DNA of 64,000 nt from Pseudomonadales bacterium (GTDB lineage Bacteria; Pseudomonadota; Gammaproteobacteria; Pseudomonadales; Pseudohongiellaceae): the NCBI GenBank assembly GCA_024234395.1, contig JACKOH010000001.1, forward strand, positions 1 to 64,000, in the 5' to 3' direction. Position numbers and translations under genes: made by a program. The notes below the pieces were generated by a model. It saw only the letters and a program-made list of their open reading frames with translations. It did not search any database and had not been told where the DNA came from. Below, piece after piece: positions 16,999 to 26,182 of the stretch (positions are counted from its first letter, which is position 1; each line of letters starts with the position of its first letter).

Positions 16999-18249
16999 AT
17001 GGAATCAGGCAGTAACGAAAAAGTTTCATTCGACACATTTAATCTGCAACCGCCATTGCGCCAGGCAATTGCTGACCTGGGCTTTGAATTTTGCACGCCT
17101 ATCCAGGCACAGAGCCTGCGCTATACCCTCCAGGGAAACGATGTGACTGGCCGTGCGCAGACCGGCACCGGCAAAACCGCGGCGTTTCTGATCACCATTA
17201 TCAATGACCTGCTGAGCAACCCGGCAGAGGAAGAACGGTTCGTTGCCGAGCCCCGGGCGCTGGTCATCGCGCCGACCCGGGAACTGGCGATCCAGATCGC
17301 CGACGATGCCTACAAACTGACCCGCCACACCGAACTGCATACGGTCACCCTGGTGGGTGGCGAAGATTATGCCAAACAGGAAAAGGCGCTGGCCCGGCAG
17401 CCAGTGGATATTGTCGTCGCCACCCCGGGCCGGTTACTGGATTTTGTCCAGAGCGACAAGCTTTACCTGGGACTGATCGAATTGCTGGTCATCGACGAGG
17501 CCGATCGCATGCTGGACATGGGGTTTATTCCCCAGGTCCGCCGGGTGATCGGGCAGACTCCGAAAAAGGACTGCCGTCAGACCCTGCTGTTCAGCGCCAC
17601 CTTTACCCCGGAGATTCATGAACTCGGCGACCGCTGGGCCCAGGATCCGATCCTGGTCGAAGTGGAGCCCGAGAAAGTCGCGACTGAAAGCGTCGAGCAG
17701 ATTGTTTATCTGGTAACCACCGAAGATAAGTACGATCTGCTCTATAACCTGATTTCCGAACCGGGAGCAGAGCGGATTATCGTATTCAGCAACCGCCGTG
17801 ATCAGGTGCGCCGCCTGGCCGACAATCTGCACCGGAATGGTGTGGATTGTGGCATGTTGTCAGGTGAGGTTGCTCAGAATAAACGAATTAATACACTGGA
17901 AGGATTCAAGTCCGGCAAATTCAAGGTGCTGGTCGCGACTGACGTGGCAGGTCGGGGTTTGCACATCGAGGATGTCACCCACGTGATCAATTACACGCTG
18001 CCGGAAGAACCCGAGGACTATGTGCACCGCATCGGCAGAACCGGACGGGCTGGTGCTGTCGGCACTTCGATCAGCTTCGCCTGCGAGGAGGATTCCTTCC
18101 TGGTGCCGGCAATCGAGGAGAAACTGGGCTACAAGCTGGCCTGTGTCCACCCGGATGAAAGGCTGCTTGCCAAGGCGCCCGGATTCACCCGCAGTTCCAA
18201 GTTCAAGCCTGCCGAGAAAAAGAGCGGTCCCAGGCGACGTCACCAGTAA
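16999..18249 (+). CDS. rhlB: DEAD-box ATP-dependent RNA helicase RhlB
   Basis: A 416-residue helicase with all core motifs: Q-motif, AQTGTGKTAAF (Walker A), PTRELAIQI, TPGRLLD, VIDEADRML (DEAD), LLFSATF (SAT) and HRIGRTGRAG (motif VI). The basic C-terminal tail is RSSKFKPAEKKSGPRRRHQ. RhlB unwinds RNA for the RNase E degradosome. I start at 16999, where AAGGA precedes the ATG; the open frame runs back to 16909. The RhlB assignment over other DEAD-box proteins rests on short length and N-terminal sequence. Confidence 0.88.
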   Translation: MESGSNEKVSFDTFNLQPPLRQAIADLGFEFCTPIQAQSLRYTLQGNDVTGRAQTGTGKTAAFLITIINDLLSNPAEEERFVAEPRALVIAPTRELAIQIADDAYKLTRHTELHTVTLVGGEDYAKQEKALARQPVDIVVATPGRLLDFVQSDKLYLGLIELLVIDEADRMLDMGFIPQVRRVIGQTPKKDCRQTLLFSATFTPEIHELGDRWAQDPILVEVEPEKVATESVEQIVYLVTTEDKYDLLYNLISEPGAERIIVFSNRRDQVRRLADNLHRNGVDCGMLSGEVAQNKRINTLEGFKSGKFKVLVATDVAGRGLHIEDVTHVINYTLPEEPEDYVHRIGRTGRAGAVGTSISFACEEDSFLVPAIEEKLGYKLACVHPDERLLAKAPGFTRSSKFKPAEKKSGPRRRHQ

Positions 18250-18344
18250 AGGGTCTACATCAGACCACACTCCTGTTTCGCGCTGACAGGTTCTTGACCG
18301 GACTGTCGTGATCGATACGGTTTCGAGTCGCTGGGAATCTCAGT

Positions 18345-18995
18345 TCAGCGAGCAAAGTCAAACAACAGATAGTAGGTCAGTGTTCCTTTTTCATGGGGAG
18401 TCGAGAACGTTACCACCAGCGACTTCCTGGTCGCGGTATCGTAAGCGACAGCACTGAACTTGAGGTCGACCCCGGCAACTTCTCCGGCCAGGCTGAAACC
18501 GTAGTCGCTGATGATTTTTTCCGCATCGTTTAAATCCGGTGTCGGTACGTTGGTCCAGACATAGCGATCAAAGTTTCTGAATGTGAGTCGGTATTCCGTA
18601 GGATTGTCCTGGGCTTCAACATATTCCGAATCTTCCGAATAGATGGTTCCGGATACGGTGAGGGTCCATAGGTTGCCGGCAGGGTCGGGAAACTCTCCCA
18701 GTAGTGCCAGGATGGCGGGAAAGTCCCCCACATCGATTATGTCAGTGCCAAATTCGCCTCCCAGCAGCCAGACCCTGTCATAGCCCACAGCCAGGTAAGT
18801 GTCGGTGTTGGCATAGTACCGATAATGGTAGTCGTCCAGGACCCGGGTTGTGGGGCCGGGCGGAAAATAGTCAGGCAGTTTCCATTCCGACAGAGCGAAA
18901 AAATCCTGCACCTGCTGGCTGGGATTCAGTTGAGCATGCGTGACCTGGAAACTCGACAGCAGCCACAGCAGCAGGTAGAGAAACCCCCGGTTCAT
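18345..18995 (-). CDS. Secreted protein of unknown function
   Basis: 216 residues from the ATG at 18995, which begins a signal peptide MNRGFLYLLLWLLSSFQVTHA cut before QLNPSQQ. The mature part is acidic and aromatic (DDYHYRYYANTDTYLAVGYD, WTLTVSGTIYSED), suggesting a beta-rich periplasmic fold. The frame is open to 19136 but that would bury the signal peptide. I do not recognise the family. It is convergent with rhlB and stands alone. Confidence 0.65.
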   Translation of the reverse strand: MNRGFLYLLLWLLSSFQVTHAQLNPSQQVQDFFALSEWKLPDYFPPGPTTRVLDDYHYRYYANTDTYLAVGYDRVWLLGGEFGTDIIDVGDFPAILALLGEFPDPAGNLWTLTVSGTIYSEDSEYVEAQDNPTEYRLTFRNFDRYVWTNVPTPDLNDAEKIISDYGFSLAGEVAGVDLKFSAVAYDTATRKSLVVTFSTPHEKGTLTYYLLFDFAR

Positions 18996-19367
18996 GGCGG
19001 TGCGTGTTAATTGAAACGAAACCGGAATAGCTGTTCCTGGAGGGTATTTCACCTGGCTATCCCTGATTCTCGACATAACCCGTGACACGACTCTCGCCAT
19101 GCCCTTGGTGAATCTCCCAGTTATTATCCCGGTCATGAGCCTAACCCCCGTGTCACCAAACCATATTTTTTTGATGTTTCGGTTGAGTTTCTGACGTTAA
19201 CTCTCCTGCTGCACGATGTCCAGTCGCGCCCGGCCAGGAGCCTCGCTCCGGACCGGGAGCGAAATTCGCCGCGACGACGCTTCAGTTCATGCGATCTGCG
19301 TGGCACCGCATTCCGACACTTGTTAATTTCCACAGTTCCTTAACCACAGGTACTACAGGAGTTTTTC

Positions 19368-19838
19368 ATGTTCCAACGTTTTTTGGCTTCCACCGTAATG
19401 ATTGTCGGGTTTGGCTTGTCCGGGTTCGCACTGGCCCAGGATACCCCGGCCACAGTTTTGAATTATGAGATGGCGCAACGCGCCATGGATGCGGCGCTGG
19501 CCGAAGCCCGCGACAATGGCTGGAACATGACCATTGTCGTCGCCGACCATGCCGGCACACCGGTGATGATTCACCGGATGGACGGGGCTTCCGCCCGCAC
19601 CTATGAAATAGCCCTGGCTAAGGCCAAAGTGGTTACCGAGACCGGGCTTTTCTCCGGTGAATACGGTCGGCTACTGGAAGCCGGAGAAATTGAAGAGGTC
19701 GAAGGCGGCATTCACTATGCCGGCGGGGTACCGGTTATGTTGAACGGGGAGCAGATTGGTGCGGTGACCGCCAGCGGGGCACGCGGCAGCGAAGACGAAC
19801 AGGTGTCCCTGGCCGGGGCCACTGTCATCGGCAACTAG
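19368..19838 (+). CDS. Secreted GlcG/HbpS-family heme-binding protein
   Basis: 156 residues with a signal peptide cut after FGLSGFALA and a GlcG/HbpS (DUF336) domain: MAQRAMDAALAEARDNGWNM at its start, VVADHAGTPVMIHRMDGA in the core and GGVPVMLNGEQIGAVTASGA near the end. HbpS proteins bind haem or cobalamin outside the cytoplasm; GlcG-type members have undefined roles. The mature chain has histidines that could ligate haem. ATG follows CAGGAG at about 6 nt. It stands alone between two minus-strand genes. Confidence 0.85.
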   Translation: MFQRFLASTVMIVGFGLSGFALAQDTPATVLNYEMAQRAMDAALAEARDNGWNMTIVVADHAGTPVMIHRMDGASARTYEIALAKAKVVTETGLFSGEYGRLLEAGEIEEVEGGIHYAGGVPVMLNGEQIGAVTASGARGSEDEQVSLAGATVIGN

Positions 19839-19909
19839 TGTCCCGAAACGTTTTAATGCCCGCGCCGACGTGCCGTCAGAGCGTCGCCCGAATTGTCAGG
19901 CGGCCGCCA

Positions 19910-20539
19910 TCATGTAACCAGCATGTTAACGCCCGCCAGCAGGAACCAGGGTACGAACAGCAACGGTGCCGGCAACAGTAGCCAAGGCATCGCCAGCGCC
20001 GCCCCCGCGGGAAAGATGCCCAGCAGGATAACCAGGGGATGCAGCAGTTTTTCACTGCGGGCAAGCAGCAGGAAAAACATCAGAAACAGTCCCAGCATGA
20101 ACACGCTGGCCACGCGCAGCACCGAGCGGATCACTATCACCGAGGCGAGCGAGGAGTCGGTAAGTGCAGCGCCCCGGGCAGCCACCAGGGTGGCACTGTC
20201 GACCGCTACAATTCCGATCAGACCCACCAACAGGAACAGGCCCGCCGCTCCTGCCGCGGTGACGCCGGCACAGCGGGTCGACAGCCTGTCAGCTGCAATC
20301 TGGCCACTGTTGAGACAGGCAGCAATCAGAATAAGTACCAGGGAATAGACAATTTCAGTCAGGTCGGCGATGGCCCAGATAGTTGAATCCCAGCCCTTCC
20401 GAGCCAGTAGGGGATCGAAGTAGTCCTGTGCTGTGGCAAATCCCATGCGGGGCTCGAAAACCAGGAGGGCCAGTGCCGGCACCACAAAGGCGATACCCAG
20501 CACAACGAATCCGCTACCCAGCCGTCGATGCAATGTCAC
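19910..20539 (-). CDS. Integral membrane protein of unknown function
   Basis: 209 residues with about five to six hydrophobic helices: GFVVLGIAFVVPALALLVF, TEIVYSLVLILIAACL, GLFLLVGLIGIVAVDS, VASVFMLGLFLMFFLLL and a C-terminal pair. A hydrophilic loop after helix 1 reads GWDSTIWAIADLTE. No catalytic motif is visible and I do not recognise the family. Neighbours on the minus strand give no functional hint. Confidence 0.65.
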   Translation of the reverse strand: MTLHRRLGSGFVVLGIAFVVPALALLVFEPRMGFATAQDYFDPLLARKGWDSTIWAIADLTEIVYSLVLILIAACLNSGQIAADRLSTRCAGVTAAGAAGLFLLVGLIGIVAVDSATLVAARGAALTDSSLASVIVIRSVLRVASVFMLGLFLMFFLLLARSEKLLHPLVILLGIFPAGAALAMPWLLLPAPLLFVPWFLLAGVNMLVT

Positions 20540-20675
20540 GGTCCCTCCCAGTGGGCCGGCCGTGACTCCCAGGGCGGGAGAACAGCCGGTTATTCAGAAC
20601 AGGGACCTTAAAAGTTAGCCCGGATAGCGGGGATTGTCCAATTCGGCAGCCGAGTCGCAGCAGGGCGTTCAGAGC

Positions 20676-21002
20676 TCAGCCGCGTCCCCGCCGCGCGCCG
20701 GCAGCTTCCAGTGCCGCCACATACTCGTCACTGCGCCGGTGCCGCGAAAGGTGGTCGAGGATGGTACTGCCATTGTCCAGGGTGGCATTGACATCCCGTC
20801 CGGCCGCCACGAACAGCGGTACGAAGCGCGCGAACAGATCGGCCGTCATGCCACGATAGGCTTTCAGCAGTACGGCATAATCTGCCGGCATACTGGCGGG
20901 CGGTTGCAGACCCAGAAACTCACTGAGCCGCTCGTCGCTCCATTCTTCATTGCGGGTGGCCGGTTGGGTGCGCGCGGCGCCGGTCTTCTTTTCTTCCTTC
21001 AC
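20676..21002 (-). CDS. Small conserved protein (PA4642-like)
   Basis: A 108-residue protein with a charged N-terminus and the pattern DERLSEFLGL..P..MPADYAVLLKAYRGM, followed by FARFVPLFVAAGRDVNATLDNGSTILDHLSRHRRS, which looks like one ankyrin-type unit. This resembles small pseudomonad proteins annotated as PA4642 family, whose role is unknown; the match is from memory. It begins 10 bp after the gatB stop on the same strand, so it is probably the last gene of the gatCAB operon. Confidence 0.7.
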   Translation of the reverse strand: MKEEKKTGAARTQPATRNEEWSDERLSEFLGLQPPASMPADYAVLLKAYRGMTADLFARFVPLFVAAGRDVNATLDNGSTILDHLSRHRRSDEYVAALEAAGARRGRG

Positions 21003-21012
21003 TGATTATCCT

Positions 21013-22443
21013 TCACTTGAGTTTATCCCTGAGAATCTGATTCACCTGGGCGGGATTGGCCTTGCCCCGGGACAGGCGCATGGCCTGGCCTACCAGATAG
21101 CCGAATACCGCTTCCTTACCATCCCTGAACTGCTGAACCTGGTCCGGATTGCCGGCGATGACTGCATCGATGAGCTGCTCGATTTCGCCGCTGTCGGTAA
21201 CCTGTTTGAGCCCCTGCTTCTCGATGATGGCGTCCACCTCCGCCTGATCCTCGATCATGGCTTCGAATACGGTCTTGGCGATCTTGCCGGAGATGGTATT
21301 GTCCTTGATGCGGGCGATCAGGTCGCCCAGTCTCCGGGCGCTGATCGGGGAGTCGACAAACTCCCAGTTGTTGCGGTTCAGCAGTCCCAGCAATTCGACC
21401 GTCACCCAGTTAGCCGACAGTTTGGCGTCGCCGCAGATAGCGACTACCTGTTCAAAGTATTCCGCCATTTCACGGCTGCTGACCAGCACTCCGGCGTCAT
21501 AGGGGCTCAGCCCGAAATCCGCGACAAAGCGCTCTCGTTTCTGATCCGGCAGTTCCGGCAGTTCGGCACGCACCGCTTCGATGTAGGCATCGTCAATGAC
21601 CACCGGCAGCAGATCCGGTTCCGGGAAGTAGCGGTAATCGTTGGCCACTTCCTTGCTGCGCATGGAGCGGGTCTCGTCCCGGTCACTGTCGTAGAGTCGG
21701 GTTTCCTGAATGATGCGGCCCCCGTCTTCGAGAATTTCCCGCTGCCGCATGACCTCGTAATTTATGGCCTTTTCCACGAAGCGGAACGAGTTGATGTTTT
21801 TGATCTCGGTGCGGGTTCCCAGCTCAGGGTCGCCCTGACGGCGGATCGACACATTGGCGTCACAACGCATGGAACCCTGGGCCATGTTGCCGTCCGAGAT
21901 ATCCAGGTACCGGATAATGGAGTGCAGCTTTTTCAGGTAGGCGACTGCTTCCTTGGCATTGCGCAGTTCAGGCTCCGAGACGATCTCCAGCAGCGGCGTG
22001 CCGGCCCGGTTCAGATCGATACCGGTCATACCGTGAAAATCCTCGTGCAGCGATTTACCGGCATCTTCCTCCATGTGGGCCCGGGTCACGCCGATCACTC
22101 TCTCGCTGCCGTCCTCCAGAGTGATGGTCAATGAACCGCGGCCCACCGTGGGGTGGTGCAACTGACTGACCTGATAGCCCTTGGGCAGGTCGGGGTAAAA
22201 GTAGTTCTTGCGATCGAATACGGATTTTCTGCCGATCTCGGCATCGATTGCCAGCCCGAAGCGGACTGCCATGCGCAGCGCTTCACGATTCATTACCGGC
22301 AGGGTGCCGGGCAGGGCCAGATCGTAGATGCTGGCCTGTGTATTGGGCTCCGCACCAAATTGCGTGGCGGTCCCGGAGAACAGCTTGCTGCGGGTGGAGA
22401 GCTGGACGTGAACCTCCAGGCCGATGACGGTCTCCCAGTTCAT
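21013..22443 (-). CDS. gatB: Asp/Glu-tRNA(Asn/Gln) amidotransferase subunit B
   Basis: A 476-residue GatB. It starts NWETVIGLEVHVQLSTRSKL, carries the metal- and ATP-binding kinase-like segment (MAQGSMRCDANVSIRRQ) and ends in the YqeY-type tRNA-binding tail DQVQQFRDGKEAVFGYLVGQ. GatB phosphorylates the misacylated Glu-tRNA(Gln) or Asp-tRNA(Asn) and passes it to the ammonia produced by GatA. The start overlaps the gatA stop by 4 bp. Confidence 0.97.
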   Translation of the reverse strand: MNWETVIGLEVHVQLSTRSKLFSGTATQFGAEPNTQASIYDLALPGTLPVMNREALRMAVRFGLAIDAEIGRKSVFDRKNYFYPDLPKGYQVSQLHHPTVGRGSLTITLEDGSERVIGVTRAHMEEDAGKSLHEDFHGMTGIDLNRAGTPLLEIVSEPELRNAKEAVAYLKKLHSIIRYLDISDGNMAQGSMRCDANVSIRRQGDPELGTRTEIKNINSFRFVEKAINYEVMRQREILEDGGRIIQETRLYDSDRDETRSMRSKEVANDYRYFPEPDLLPVVIDDAYIEAVRAELPELPDQKRERFVADFGLSPYDAGVLVSSREMAEYFEQVVAICGDAKLSANWVTVELLGLLNRNNWEFVDSPISARRLGDLIARIKDNTISGKIAKTVFEAMIEDQAEVDAIIEKQGLKQVTDSGEIEQLIDAVIAGNPDQVQQFRDGKEAVFGYLVGQAMRLSRGKANPAQVNQILRDKLK

Positions 22444-23903
22444 TTTGCGTCCTCCCCGGAGAGCGACGGCTTGCGACTGTGCCAGTCCGTTGCCCGCTGA
22501 AACTGATGCGCCACGTTAAGCAGCCGTGCCTCCTCAAAGTCTCCGGCCACGATGTGCATGCCCACCGGCAGGCCGTTGCTCTGGCCGCTGGGAATCGAGA
22601 TTGCCGGCAACCCGGCCAGATTGACGGCAATCGTGTAAATGTCTTCCAGGTACATGGCCACCGGGTCGGATTTGGCGCCCAGCTGGAAGGCGGCGTGCGG
22701 TGAGGTAGGCCCGACGATCACGTCGACCTGTTTAAAGGCATCGAGGAAGTCCTGCTTGATAAGACGCCTGATCTGCTGCGCCTTGCGGTAGTAGGCGTCA
22801 TAAAACCCGGCCGACAGGGCATAGGTGCCGACCAGGATACGGCGCTTCACTTCGTCGCCAAACCCTTCGCTACGGGTGCGCTTGTACATGTCTTCCAGGT
22901 CCAGCGGGTTGTCGCAACGATAGCCGTAGCGGACTCCGTCGAAGCGGGACAGGTTGGCGGAGGCTTCGGCCGGCGCGACCACGTAGTAAGCGGAAATCGA
23001 CAGCTCATTATTAGGCAGATCGATGTCTACCAGGGTAGCTCCCAGTTTTTCGAATTCCTGCAGGGCGGCGCGAATTGCCTGTTCCACGTCGGCGTTCAGG
23101 CCTTCGGCAAAATGCTGCCTGGGGATGCCGATACGCAGACCTTCCAGCGACTGATCGAGACTGGCCGTATAGTCGGGGACCGTCAGGTCGACGCTGGTGG
23201 AATCCCGCTCGTCCAGCCCCGCCATGACGTTCAACATGATGGCGGCATCCTGGGCGCTTTTACAGATGGGGCCGGCCTGGTCCAGGCTGGAGGCGAAAGC
23301 GATCATACCCCAGCGCGACACCCGACCATAACTGGGCTTGAGGCCGGTGACGCCACAGAATGCTGCCGGCTGCCGGATCGAGCCGCCGGTGTCGGTTCCG
23401 GTTGCCATGGCACACAGGTCGGCAGCTACCGCCGCGGCGGAGCCGCCCGATGAACCGCCGGGAACCCGGCCCGTATCCCAGGGGTTTTTTACCGGACCGA
23501 AGTAGCTGGTTTCATTGGAAGACCCCATGGCGAACTCGTCCATGTTGGTCTTGCCCAGGGTGACGGCACCGGCGGCGTTGAATTTTTCCACCACCGTGGC
23601 GTCGTAGGGAGAAACAAAATTGGCCAGCATCCGTGAACCGCAGCTGGTGGTGACACCCTCGGTGCAGAAGATGTCCTTGTGCGCCAGAGGAATACCGCAC
23701 ACCGGACTGGTGTCGCCGGCAGCCAGGCGGCGATCGGCGTCCTCGGCCTGGGCCAGTGCCTGCTCACCACAGACGGTGATGTAGGCATTCAGATCCGGGT
23801 TCAGGCGTTCGATACGGTCCAGATAGGCACGGGTAAGTTCGACGCTGGACAATTCTCCTCCACGCAAGGCTCGGGACAACTCAGCGATTGTTTTAGCTAG
23901 CAT
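22440..23903 (-). CDS. gatA: Asp/Glu-tRNA(Asn/Gln) amidotransferase subunit A
   Basis: A 487-residue amidase-signature enzyme that hydrolyses glutamine to feed ammonia to GatB. The Ser-cisSer-Lys triad is visible: lysine in GIPLAHKDIFC (K76), cis-serine in GGSSGGSAAAVAAD, and nucleophile in TDTGGSIRQPAAFCG. The GLKPSYGRVSRWG segment is family-typical. It lies between gatC (81 bp upstream) and gatB (4-bp overlap). Confidence 0.97.
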   Translation of the reverse strand: MLAKTIAELSRALRGGELSSVELTRAYLDRIERLNPDLNAYITVCGEQALAQAEDADRRLAAGDTSPVCGIPLAHKDIFCTEGVTTSCGSRMLANFVSPYDATVVEKFNAAGAVTLGKTNMDEFAMGSSNETSYFGPVKNPWDTGRVPGGSSGGSAAAVAADLCAMATGTDTGGSIRQPAAFCGVTGLKPSYGRVSRWGMIAFASSLDQAGPICKSAQDAAIMLNVMAGLDERDSTSVDLTVPDYTASLDQSLEGLRIGIPRQHFAEGLNADVEQAIRAALQEFEKLGATLVDIDLPNNELSISAYYVVAPAEASANLSRFDGVRYGYRCDNPLDLEDMYKRTRSEGFGDEVKRRILVGTYALSAGFYDAYYRKAQQIRRLIKQDFLDAFKQVDVIVGPTSPHAAFQLGAKSDPVAMYLEDIYTIAVNLAGLPAISIPSGQSNGLPVGMHIVAGDFEEARLLNVAHQFQRATDWHSRKPSLSGEDAK

Positions 23904-23984
23904 TTTCAGGTGCGTCCTGTGTGATTAAGCATAATCGGGTTTGACCGGCAGGCAGGCCGATTGGCAGCTGCTGGCAGTCGCGGC

Positions 23985-24272
23985 TTATTCGATAACCTTG
24001 GGTACCAGGTACAGGCCCGCTTCCACCGCCGGAGCGATTTTCTGCAATTCGTCACGCCGGTCGGTTTCGGTCACCTGATCCGGGCGCAGTCGTTGCACCG
24101 CGTCCAGGGGATGCGACAGCGGCTCGATGTTTGCAGTGTCTACTGCCTGCATTTTGTTGATCAGTTCCAGGATGTCGGAAATTCTCCGTGCCACCTCTTC
24201 GGCTTCGCCGTCGTCCACATGCAATCTCGCCAATTGGGCGATCTTTGTCACTTCGGATTTTTCCAGCGCCAT
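23985..24272 (-). CDS. gatC: Asp/Glu-tRNA(Asn/Gln) amidotransferase subunit C
   Basis: A 95-residue GatC, the small linker that stabilises GatA-GatB. The sequence EVTKIAQLARLHVDDGEAEEV and the downstream PLSHPLDAVQRLRPDQV segment are family hallmarks. It is the first gene of gatC-gatA-gatB, divergent from mreB, as in P. aeruginosa. Confidence 0.95.
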   Translation of the reverse strand: MALEKSEVTKIAQLARLHVDDGEAEEVARRISDILELINKMQAVDTANIEPLSHPLDAVQRLRPDQVTETDRRDELQKIAPAVEAGLYLVPKVIE

Positions 24273-25006
24273 AAAATGTTCCCACTGCTGCCGTCACCGG
24301 AATCGGTCGGTGCGACTTCTGCTGAATTGGTAAAAGTCTGCAGACCCTGTATTTAAAGCCGGATGACTTTTGCTTGCTTGCTGACCGTTATCCCGTTCAA
24401 GACCATTATTCCGTTCAAGACTGTTGTCCCTTTCAAGACTGCTATTCCGTTCAAGACTGTCAGCCGGTTCAAAACTGTTATCGGTTTAAAGACTTCACTA
24501 CGGTTAACGACTTTTATCTGGTTAAAGATTTCTCGGATTAATGGCTGCGTCCCGGATAAAAGCGCAATTTATTGATAGCAGGCTCTTGCTCAAAACTCTG
24601 CCCGTTGCTAGAGTGCGTACCTGTTACAAAAGGCGGGATTATACTGGAAATAAGCAGGTTTGGACCAACCTATTTCCTGCTTCGGGAATCACCGTCTGGG
24701 AAACGGGCGAGCGCCTGGGAGACTTCCCGGCAACCCGCAACCGATTGGACTTCTTGATCCCGAAAGCCAGAAGCCGAACACCCGATAATAATCTGGCCAT
24801 GGAAATCCCGACCGACCGGCGCTGGCCGGACCCCAAAGGGATTTCTGCAAGATCGAGGCTAAGTGCCGTATTACATGAGGATTGCCGTGACTGGCTAGTA
24901 AGCTGCTGATGGAATGGCCGGCCCAGGCTAGAGGCTATAGATCTGCCCGGCGGGTCCTTATGATGCGCGCCTCGGTTGCTCTCCTGATTTTGAAGGATTC
25001 ACACCA
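24273..25006. promoter_or_regulatory. Long gatC-mreB divergent intergenic region
   Basis: 734 bases with no supported gene. The gatC-proximal part holds the 18-bp tandem array (24387-24530). A TATACT box at about 24648 (GCGGGATTATACTGG) is a possible -10 for a plus-strand promoter of mreB, but its -35 is poor. mreB has AAGGA about 9 nt before its ATG. Short open frames here (for example 24541-24909) have no recognisable protein features. Confidence 0.5.
24387..24530. repeat. 18-bp tandem repeat array, eight diverging units
   Basis: Eight consecutive 18-bp units of the form GTTATTCCGTTCAAGACT. Units 1-4 (24387-24458) differ from each other at only a few bases; units 5-8 become progressively less similar, keeping the GGTT..A.GACT core. 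Read on the plus strand the array encodes a six-residue repeat (VIPFKT, IIPFKT, VVPFKT, AIPFKT and variants). No spacers separate units, so it is not CRISPR. Confidence 0.85.
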
Positions 25007-26050
25007 ATGTTTAAGAAAATTCGGGGAATGTTCTCCAATGATCTTTCCATAGATCTTGGGACCGCCAATACCCTTATTTATGTGCGAGAGGAAGGCATCG
25101 TCCTGAATGAGCCTTCCGTAGTCGCGATCCGCACCCACAACGGTCAGAAGACAGTCACCGCGGTGGGCATGGATGCGAAGCGTATGCTGGGTCGAACCCC
25201 CGGCAATATCATTGCCATTCGTCCCCTCAAAGACGGCGTGATCGCCGACTTCCAGGTGACCGAAAAAATGCTGCAGCATTTCATCAACAAGGTACACGAG
25301 AACAGCTTCTTTCCTCCCAGCCCCAGAGTGCTGGTCTGTGTGCCGTGCAAATCCACTCAGGTGGAGCGGCGTGCCATCAGGGAGTCGGTGCTCAGTGCCG
25401 GTGCCCGCGAAGTGCGCCTGATCGAGGAACCGATGGCGGCTGCCATCGGCGCCGGACTGCCGGTGGAGAAGGCGAGTGGATCCATGGTGGTGGATATCGG
25501 TGGCGGTACCACCGAAATCGCCATCATTTCCCTCAACGGTGTGGTCTATTCTGAGTCGGTCCGGGTCGGAGGTGACCGGTTTGACGAATCAATCACCACC
25601 CACGTGCGCAGAAATTACGGCAGCCTGATCGGTGACGCCACGGCAGAACGGATCAAGAAGGAAATCGGCAGCGCCTATCGGGACAGCACTACTGAAATAC
25701 GCGAAATCGATGTGCGGGGCCGGAACCTGGCGGAAGGGGTCCCCCGCAGTTTTACCCTGAACAGCGATGAAATCCTGGAAGCCCTGCAGGAACCCCTGTC
25801 GTCAATCGTGCAGGCAGTGAAAAGCGCTCTCGAACAATCGCCCCCGGAACTGGCATCCGATATTGCCGAAAGTGGATTGGTGCTGACCGGTGGCGGGGCT
25901 CTGCTGCGCGATTTGGACAAGCTGTTGTCGGAAGAAACCGGCTTACCGGTGATCGTGGCTGATGATCCGCTTACTTGCGTGGCTCGCGGCGGTGGGCGCG
26001 CCATGGAACTGATGGATTCCCACGAAATCGACATGCTGACGCTGGACTGA
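25007..26050 (+). CDS. mreB: Rod-shape protein MreB (bacterial actin)
   Basis: A 347-residue actin-fold ATPase that organises lateral cell-wall synthesis. Phosphate-1 motif is SIDLGTANTLIYV, phosphate-2 VVDIGGGTTEIAIISL, and the adenosine motif LTGGGALLRDLDKLL. Length is typical. It heads mreB-mreC-mreD-maf-rng-yhdP. An AAGGA site precedes the ATG. Confidence 0.98.
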   Translation: MFKKIRGMFSNDLSIDLGTANTLIYVREEGIVLNEPSVVAIRTHNGQKTVTAVGMDAKRMLGRTPGNIIAIRPLKDGVIADFQVTEKMLQHFINKVHENSFFPPSPRVLVCVPCKSTQVERRAIRESVLSAGAREVRLIEEPMAAAIGAGLPVEKASGSMVVDIGGGTTEIAIISLNGVVYSESVRVGGDRFDESITTHVRRNYGSLIGDATAERIKKEIGSAYRDSTTEIREIDVRGRNLAEGVPRSFTLNSDEILEALQEPLSSIVQAVKSALEQSPPELASDIAESGLVLTGGGALLRDLDKLLSEETGLPVIVADDPLTCVARGGGRAMELMDSHEIDMLTLD

Positions 26051-26099
26051 CCCGGCGGCGGTGTCTCATAATTCCGCAGTTGACCGATACATTAGTGAA

Positions 26100-26138
26100 G
26101 GAGCCTCTGAGTCGACAGGTTGCGCGATCGGAGGCTCC
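26100..26138. repeat. Perfect hairpin between mreB and mreC
   Basis: GGAGCCTC (26100-26107) pairs exactly with GAGGCTCC (26131-26138) around a 23-nt loop, 50 bp past the mreB stop and 45 bp before the mreC coding region. There is no T-run, so it is more likely an RNA-stability or processing element that sets mreB above mreC than a full terminator (inference). Confidence 0.5.
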
Positions 26139-26182
26139 TGACTGACCATTGACCAGATTCCACAGACAGAGGTGCTCAGGCC

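Noticed and set aside
24387..24530. CRISPR-like array
   Set aside because: Units are directly adjacent with no spacers and there are no cas genes.
24363..24575. A 70-residue repeat protein from the tandem array
   Set aside because: No ribosome site and no context; the reading frame is a by-product of an 18-bp repeat.
24541..24909. Open frame of 122 codons before mreB
   Set aside because: Composition and content show no protein features; it covers the likely mreB leader.
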